From the NCBI GenBank assembly GCA_003833135.1, contig QZLH01000097.1, forward strand, positions 44,028 to 98,663: a stretch of DNA of 54,636 bases, given 5' to 3'. The notes under the pieces were generated by a model. That model was not told where the DNA came from. It did not search any database and saw nothing but the letters and a program-made list of their open reading frames with translations. The translations under genes were made by a program, and so were the position numbers. The stretch comes from Oehlia diaphana. Taxonomy: Eukaryota; Glomeromycota; Glomeromycetes; Glomerales; Glomeraceae. Position 1 is the stretch's first letter; each line of letters opens with the position of its first letter. Shown here one piece after another: positions 47,057 through 54,636 of this stretch.

Positions 47057-50000
47057 TCAGAAGCACATGAATTTGCTTCTCTTAGCCATAAGTTCTTCCA
47101 TTTGGTTTTCAAGCTGTCGTCTCGCTTTTTCAGCGTTTTCTTTTGCTCTTCTTTCTTCTTCCAATACATTTTCTATAACTTTCTTTTCTTCTTGTACAGA
47201 TGATTTCGCATTTTCAAATAATGCGGTGGTCTCATCTAGTTGTGATCTCAATTTCTTTATTTGATCTAAAAGATCTGTCTTTTCGCGCTGTAATATTTGC
47301 AATTGTTGTTTTGCAACGCGTAGATTTGTTTCATTTTCCTTCAATGAACTCTCTAGATTTCCGATGTGATCGCTGTTTTCGATATTATCGCCTTCTATCT
47401 TGACAATTTTTCTATGTAATTTTTGAATCTCTTGCACAAGTTCCGCCGGCTGAGCATTATTAATGTCAAAGCCAGGTGTAGGCGAGTTAAAATTTCTTGG
47501 AGGTGGACTAAGTGCGCCAAATCCATGTGTGGGTGACCTTGAACCTGGACTTGTTGGTGAATTTGCCATTAGTAACGATGATAAAGAATGAGATGGTGGC
47601 GGTGTAGGTGGAGGAGTCATTGGATAATTCGCAACTGAAGCAACGTTTGATTTTTTATTCTTTTTCTTCGCAGTTTCTGAAAGATTTGATGCCGATCTGC
47701 GGAAACCACCAACGGCACCGACAGCGTCAAGATCAAGCATTCCACTGTTTGAAGATGCATCATATGATGAATCATCATCTGTGCGAGTTTCAAGTTCAAA
47801 TATTTTCTCTTTAAGAATTTTAATAAGATTTTCTTGTTCCATAATAGCATTTTCTTGTTGCAACAGTTTTGTTTGTAATGAACCGTCAAGGCTCGTGGTT
47901 CTTGGACGTGTAGGGGAGGTTGGTTCCGATTCTTGAGTTGGCATTGAATTGCGCTTTACGGTATTCTTGATTTCATTTTTTTGAACTTCTTTTCCTAATT
48001 TTTCATTAATTTCCAACAATTGTGAAATTTCTTTTTCCATTTCTGTTGTGTTTGTTGTAGATTGTTGTTTTAGACTAGATACTTCATTTTCGAGCTCAAT
48101 TATTTTGTTATTTAATGTGGAAAGTTGTAAAGCGGTTTCATTTCCATCCTTTCCTACTGACTCTAATTGTTCTAACAAAGATTTTATCTTTTGATCAAGT
48201 TTACTTCGTTCTTCATTAGACACAGAATTAGCTTGTTCCAAACCTTCTTTTTCGGCTTCAAGTTCTCGGATCTTTTCTTTAAGATTTTTGACTGATCCAT
48301 CGCTATTAGAAACATCATTTTCGAAAAGTTTGATACTCATAAGCTCACTTTCCAAATGTTTAATCTTTTCACTTAAGGCATTCATTCGAGTTTGAGCTTG
48401 TATAATTTTTGATGTAAGATTTTCATTGGTTTTACGTAGACTATTATTAACTTCAGTTAATTTTGCAAATGCTAAATTAGATGATTCATCATCTTTGTTT
48501 TTTGATTTTTTGAGAGATAAATTCCTGTTAAAAATTATTGAACGTCTTGATTTTGTTTTATTTGTGTCATTTTCCGGTTTCTTTTGTTCATTTGAAAGCA
48601 CATCAGCGTCTTCATGTTTTGTGTTAGGATTAGAAAATTCTTCCGCTAGAGAACCTAATTCCTTTTGAAGTTGTTCGACTTGTTGTAATAAATTTTCATT
48701 CGTTTTCATTTGATCTGATTTATCGGATTCAAGTTGTTTTGTTATATTTTCTAATTCTTCAACACGTTCGCGATGCATTTTTGATTCATTTCTAGCCTCT
48801 TTAAGCTGTTTTGTTAAATTTTCAATTATACTAGAATTATCTGGATTATTATTTTGTAAAGATGAATCATCATTTTCACTAATTTGATTTTTTAATTGTT
48901 CATATTGTTTTTTAAGAACTTCAATTTCAGCTGTTGCTTCCTGAAGTTTAGAAATTTCCTGATCCCTATTAATTATTGCTTCTTTGAGTTGTGATTCAAG
49001 TGATTTAACTAGTTCGGTTTTTTCAGCTTCAGAATTTCTAACTTTTTCAAGCTCATTCTTAATTGTGTTCAAATTATCATTAAGTTCGTCTAAATTACTT
49101 CCTTCATATTTAATTTTAAATTCATCAAGTTTCAATTCTAATTCTTTAACACGTTCGTATTCAGTATCTTTAGACTTTTTTGCATTTTCAAGCTTAGTTT
49201 GAATCTTTTGAACAGTCTCTTCTAGCTCTTGAATAAGGGAATTTTGCGTAGACAATGTTTGTTCTTTTTCAATCAAAGTACAATTTATTTCCTTTAAATT
49301 ACTTTCAAGTTCACTTATTACTTGAGTACGTTTTTGATCTGTAACTTTTGCCCTTTTCAATTGTGCTTCGACTGTAGCAAGTTTATCCCTAAGTCTTTTG
49401 ATTGTTTTCATATCAATTTGTGATGCATTCTCTGCTTCAACGAGTTGCATTTGAAGATTTCTTATGATGGATTCTAAGTTTGAAACCGCTTCTTTTTGTT
49501 CTATTTCCTTAAATTCGAGAATCTCTGTTAACTCTTTATTACGTAAAACATATTGATCTCGTTCTTTTTCGATATTTTTCATCTTCTTTCCGAGTTTTGC
49601 CAAAAGTTCATTCTGTGTTTCCATTTCAAGTTTAGAACTTGTTAATTGATTTCGAAGTGTAGTAATATCTTTCTGCCCAGAAGTTCTTAATTGTTCGATT
49701 TCACCTTCCAATTTTTTGATCTTCTTATCTCCCTCGTCTTGTGTATCTTTCAATGTTTTGGATAAATCTTCAAGTTTTTTCGTACTGGAATCGTATTTTT
49801 CGGTTTCTAAACTTAATTCAACTTTCGCATCTTTAAGTTCGTCTTCTAATGTAGAAATTTGTGAACCAAGATCTTTTCTAACACTATCTAATTCTTTGAT
49901 AAGAGAATCTTTGGAAAGAGTCGTTTCTTGAAGTTGAAGTTGTAATCGTTCAATGGTAGACTTTTGACCTGAATCTAATTCTTTTAATAGTTTAATCTCA

Positions 50001-53000
50001 TCTTTAATCATTTCCAATTTTTCAGATTCTTTCTTTGCTATTGAAAGCTTAGATTCTAGATTTTGAACTGTCTTCTCTAAATTAGATTTAATTTTTCTTA
50101 ATTCAGATAGTTCATCTTTTAGTGGAGTAACATCATTGTCCTTTTGTGCACGAGCTAATTGAGCTTCAAGAGTTTCGATTTTTTTAAGATTTTTAGTTTC
50201 TTGGGCACGTAAATTTTCAATTTCTTCTCTTAATTTTTTTGTCTTAACTGACGTTTCATTAGCTAATTGATTTTCCTTTTCAATAATATTATTACGGTTC
50301 GCTAATATTTTGGATTTAACATAATCAATCTTCGTCCTTAACGATTTATAGTCCTTTATTGATTTTTCAAGTTTCGATTCAAGGTCAATAATTTTCTTTT
50401 GTTGTAAACTTTCTGTTTCTTTTGACGTCATTAATTCATTTTTTAATTTGAAAACATCATCATTAAACCGGCCAAAACTTTGTCTTGAGTATCGAGATTC
50501 TAAAACTGTAATTCTTTCCTTTTGCAAAAGTTCAACATGACGTAAACGTTTCATTTCTTGTCGGATTTTCGTTTCTTCAGCATCCAACATTTTCAAACGT
50601 TCTATCGCAAAAGATTCTTTTTCTTTAGAATTTCTTAGTTCTTTCTTTACGCTTTCTAACTCGGATTGTAAAGCTTCATTGGTACTTTTATTACTTTCAA
50701 GTTTCTCCATGTCAGTTTGAAATTGTTTCATTTGTTTTTGCATTTCTTCATCGCGACTCTTAATTTCAGAAAGCTGTAATCTTAATGATGATGCTTCAGC
50801 TTCCTTTTCACTTAATTTTTGTTGTATAACGTCTTTATCAACTAAATCTTTTTTCAAAGTTTCAATAAGTTCATATTTCTCTTTAATATCCGACTTAAGT
50901 TTATCAAGTTCAGATTGCAACTCTATCATTAATTTTTGTTCATTTTGTATTGAAAGGTTTTCTTGAAGATTCTCAAGAGCTATTCGTGTGGGTTTCATTG
51001 TAATTCGTGAAGTTCGTAAATATTGTGCTTCTTTGGCTTTTGTTAACTGACTTTCAAGTTTTTGAATTTTATCTTCTAATTCTTTAATGTTTTCATCTGG
51101 GGTTATAATTTCATTTTCTTTAGTCATTTCAGAATTGGTTATTACTATGCTATTCTTCTCTTCAAGAACTTTGCGATGAATCTGTCTAACTTCATGAAGT
51201 TCAATTTCTAAATTACGAATTTTATCTTGTAATTCAACAGTTGGTAGTAAAAGGACCGCGATTGTATGGCTCTTTGTTTCAATTTCAGCTTGGAGTTTTT
51301 CTACCTTTAATTTAAGAGCAATAATCTCTTCATCAGCTTCCTCTTCCAGTTTCTGTTGAGACTCTTGATTATTTTCTGACTTTTTTGAGGAATCATTTTG
51401 TTTATGTTCTTCTTGTGCTTTTTCAAGTTGCTGTTCCAAATCTTTAACTTTAGTTTGTAAATCGTTAATAAGGTTTTTATTTTCTTCGTTGTTTTCATCT
51501 GTTTTCTTTTGATCCTCTTCAATTATTAAACATAATTTCTCGCGAAGTTCACGGATATTTGATACTAATTTTACAACTTGGATACCTTTTTCACGAATTT
51601 CTTTTTCACGTTCAGAAATAGTTTCAAGTACACGTTTTTGTTCTTCTCGAAGATTTTCTACTTCTTCACGTAGACGTTTTATTATTTCATTTTCATCAAT
51701 TTCAGCTATTTCATTTATATCACCATTATTATGCGTAATTACTGACATAACCTCCAATTGAGCTAATGTATCACGTTTCTTTATTTCTTCCCTAAGTTCT
51801 TCTACAACTTCCAAAGTTTCTCGATGAGTAATCTCTAAACGTGCGAATCCTTGTTTAAAAACTTCCAAACCATTCGATTTATCATCATATAATAATTCAA
51901 GTTGCTGAATTTCTTTCATAAGTTTTTGAACAACTGCTTCATGAGTAAGATCTTTCTTCTCTTTATTATTCATCTCTGTTGATAAGGATATAGCCCTACG
52001 ATGTAATGTAGGCGTTCTTAAAGAATTGGGAGATGGCGTTGATGGAGACATTGGAGTTGTTGGACTAGAAGGAGAGGAATCGAATAAATCCGAATGATTC
52101 AGTCTTGCCTCAATCAGTTGATTTTGAAGTTCATGAATTTCTTGTAAACATCCCTCATATCTAGTTTTGATATCATCAAATTCAATTAGAGTTTGCTCAT
52201 TTACTTTTTGTAATTCTTCTACTTTTGTTTCAAGGGTTGAAATAATTAATTTTTCTTGATTATTCGTGGATGTTGAATTAAGCGACGTTGAAGAATGTGA
52301 TAATGATACTAGGTTATCTGACGTTAAATCAGTGTCATCTTTACTTCCATTATCTTGTAATCTTCTTAATAATTCTAATTCATGTACTAGTTCATCAACT
52401 TTCTTTTCAAGTTGCAAAATTCTATGATCACGTTCTTCAAGTTCATCTCTTAATAATCTCATGTCTTCTTCAGTATAGGAAGATTTCATTTTTGATTCTA
52501 ACTCAAGAAAAGCTTCCTCCCTTTGTTGTAACTTTTTTTCAAGTTTTTCAACAGTCTCCTCAAATTTCGTAACTTGTTGATCACTAGATGAAAGACGTGT
52601 TTCCAGTTCAGTAATATAACATTGAGTATTTGTTCCATTCGTTTTCAATTGAGAAATAATATTTTTTAATTCATTGATTTTTTCTTGATCCTTATTTTGT
52701 TCTTTGGTATAATTTTCAAGCCGGAATTCAAGCTCTTTAATATATTGTTCATTTACAGTTTCACGTTGACTAAAATTTGCAACTTTACCCTTAAGATCGT
52801 TTATTAAATTAAAGTTCTGATCATTAATTTGTTCAGCGTATTCTAATTTACTCTCTTGATCTTGCATGATGGTTTCGGTATGACTTGCGGCAGCACGTGA
52901 TAAGGCAAGCTGACTTTCAAGTGAAGTAATAGATTTTTCATATTCTTCAATTATAGGTTCTACAGCTTTTCGAAATTCAGCGGATGATGACAAATCTTCT

Positions 53001-54468
53001 TCTTCCTCTTTGATAACGTCCAATTGATTTGATGATTGTCCATTATTGGGTTTTGTGAAATCGATATCTTGATGTAAAGCAAGTTCGGCACTTGTCATGG
53101 CATATTTTTGTGATAGTTCGGAATAAGAACGTTGCAAATCTCGCAGTTGGTCTTCTAATAAATCAATATCCTTGTTCTTTTTTGAAGAACTTTTTGTTTC
53201 AACATTATTAAGAGATGATCTTTTAGAACTATCTCCTCTTTGAAAATTAATTGGAGTACTTCGACCGGATTCAATCGAGTACGTATCATCATAAAAACTT
53301 TCCGAATTAGATTTTAAAGATTTAATTTCTGATCTAAGTTTCATCACTAAAGATTGTAAGTGTTCTAAATCATTCCATCCCGTTTCTTCTTGATTTATAG
53401 TTGCTGAATTTTTAATATTACGTGCTCGATTAGCATATTTAAGTGTATTTATAGTTTCATTTAAGTTATACTCGGTTGGTGAAACGCATGCGATCATCAA
53501 TGTACGTGCATTACCACCAAGGGAATCTTGTAATAGACGAGTAAGTTTAGAATCTCTGTATGGTACATGTGTAGTATGTTTTGCTTTATTAGGATCTCCT
53601 AAGGCAGATATTACATTTCCCAAAGCTAATAAACCTGAATTAATCGAAATACCCTCTTTTGCACGATCTCCAACTGCGGAAGTACGTTTCAGCTACAAAA
53701 AAAACATAAATATAAATTATAATAATCATTATAATAATATAAATTATATCTAAACAACTTACTCGTTCACTACCCGCCAAATCCACAAAATTGAATTTAC
53801 TCGTTATTGTCATATTTTCAACATCATCTAAACGTTTACTCATCCTTTGTTGTGTTCTTGATGGAGGACGAGATCCATTCATTCGTGGTGTTCCAGAATT
53901 ACTATTAGTTGGAGACATTGGTGAACTTAATGATTTCTGTTGTTGTGACATGACAACTGAAAATATAGCGTGTGATCTAGAAGATTGTGAGTTCATGTCC
54001 GTAGAACCAACTTGTCTATTTAAAGATCCACGGGCTAGAGTACTATATAATGTGGGTATATGAAATTTATTTAAATAAATTATTTTTTTTTTTAGAAAAA
54101 AAAAAAGAAAGATCATTGTACTCACGTCATAACTTCTTCAACATTATTAACTTTTATTTCTTGTAATCCACTCCAAAGAATGTTTCCCTTTGAATCTTCT
54201 CGAATCATTACTTGAGGCCTTTCTCCATCAACATTTTGTTCACCCAATAAATCAATTAATTCTTCATTATAAATTTCAACGAATGAAACTTTGATTGTAA
54301 ATTGTCTCATTTTATATTGGGAAAAATTCATAAGAGAGAAAAGTGTCTCCATAGCACGAGGAATTATTCCTTTAGATTCTGATGGTATAGAAGGATTATC
54401 ATTTGTTCCCATCGTATGTGTTTTACCTGATGAAGTTTGACCATATGCTAAAATTGTTACATTATATC
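47057..54468 (-). CDS. giant kinesin-4-type motor, 5' end outside the window
   Basis: A microtubule motor of the kinesin-4 (KIF4/KIF21) type by motor and layout. Exons seen: 54468-54126, 54042-53763 and 53692-47057 (a single 6.6-kb exon); about 2,419 residues are visible. The motor shows P-loop [24 protein letters not shown], switch [13 protein letters not shown], switch II DLAGSER, then [33 protein letters not shown] and a neck [14 protein letters not shown]. An insertion of about 45 residues rich in Ser/Pro/Gln sits before switch II. The remaining about 2,100 residues are nearly continuous heptad coiled coil, broken by S/T-P-rich linkers (about 52000-52090 and 47480-47640). The N-terminal motor strands are missing; the visible frame begins at a probable acceptor (CAAAG) behind a long T-run. 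Known family members move chromosomes or curb microtubule growth. Confidence 0.92.
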
Positions 54469-54475
54469 CTTTGCG

Positions 54476-54512
<37 letters not shown>

Positions 54513-54636
54513 AAAAAAAAAAAAAAAAATAAAAAAAAAAAAATTAAATCAATTTAAAAAATTATTTTAAATGATCTTCGATATTTTTGGTTTTTTTTTT
54601 TTTGAGGGGTTAAAGTTAACGTTTCACGACTTTGAT
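54469..54636. other. probable kinesin intron with homopolymer and repeat copy
   Basis: On the minus strand this would be the 3' end of an intron: a T-run tract (54480-54543 as A-runs on the plus strand) and the acceptor CAAAG before the kinesin exon. It is followed on the plus strand by the second copy of the 93-bp repeat. Missing kinesin exons should lie beyond the window end. Confidence 0.55.
54544..54636. repeat. 93-bp direct repeat, copy 2 (reaches window end)
   Basis: Matches 46121-46213 in the same orientation at 91 of 93 positions. The match runs to the last base of the window, so its true length is unknown; in copy 1 the next bases are ATATGAAAAAAAGG. Confidence 0.95.

Noticed and set aside
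47067..54063. Many plus-strand frames of 60-94 codons rich in Ser, Phe and Leu
   Set aside because: Antisense shadows of the kinesin coiled coil (GAA/AAA codons read as TTC/TTT).

Overview
The window looks like nuclear DNA of a filamentous fungus, most likely an early-diverging, very AT-rich genome such as an arbuscular mycorrhizal (Glomeromycotina, Rhizophagus-like) fungus. Evidence seen: many short GT-AG spliceosomal introns (about 60-130 nt, a few longer), intergenic DNA full of A/T runs, small inverted-repeat transposons, and fungal gene families (fungalysin protease, fungal-type GatC, PBN1, YTP1-like membrane protein, GATA factor). The species assignment is inference. I rebuilt exon structures by hand from reading frame plus GT/AG sites; every multi-exon model below closes in frame.

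Layout. 1-2231: repeat-rich, with a TA-flanked MITE. 2232-4746 (+): TAF7, a TFIID subunit. 5995-6893 (+): GDSL/SGNH esterase. 6894-9765: gene-poor. 9766-12337 (+): secreted fungalysin (M36) metalloprotease. 12613-14123 (-): mitochondrial acetylornithine aminotransferase, divergent from 14820-15408 (+) GatC. 16351-17036 (+): TOM20, followed at once by a SET-domain gene (17140-18518) that can be joined to it in frame by splicing. 19128-20235 (-): AMMECR1 family, divergent from 20638-22556 (+) PBN1/PIG-X.

22557-31154 is an 8.6-kb transposon-rich block without an intact gene. It holds a palindromic MITE, a 2,083-bp element with 66-bp terminal inverted repeats, TTA target duplications, 11-bp subterminal repeats, a nested 0.4-kb palindrome and a tandem array of about 180-bp units, two copies of a second TIR element, a dead hAT transposase and a third MITE.

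31155-33960 (-): glutamate-cysteine ligase (first step of glutathione synthesis). 34414-36470 (-): membrane-anchored, probably mitochondrial AAA-type ATPase. 36991-37430 (-): small unknown protein. 37862-39214 (+): SPD-2/CEP192-type ASH-domain protein. 40091-40954 (-): chromodomain protein. 42206-43521 (+): double GATA zinc-finger factor. 44184-45976 (+): YTP1/DUF2427 multi-spanning membrane protein with a 10-nt exon. 47057-54468 (-): giant kinesin-4-type motor with a coiled coil of roughly 2,000 residues, whose 5' end lies outside the window. A 93-bp direct repeat flanks the kinesin (46121-46213 and 54544-54636).

The genes are not an operon or pathway cluster; they are unrelated housekeeping genes, several with mitochondrial roles (ARG8, GatC, TOM20, AAA ATPase). 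The observations I rate highest are the possible TOM20-SET fusion by alternative splicing, the 93-bp repeat around the kinesin, and the 2.1-kb non-autonomous transposon. I did not find a convincing new multi-gene system.
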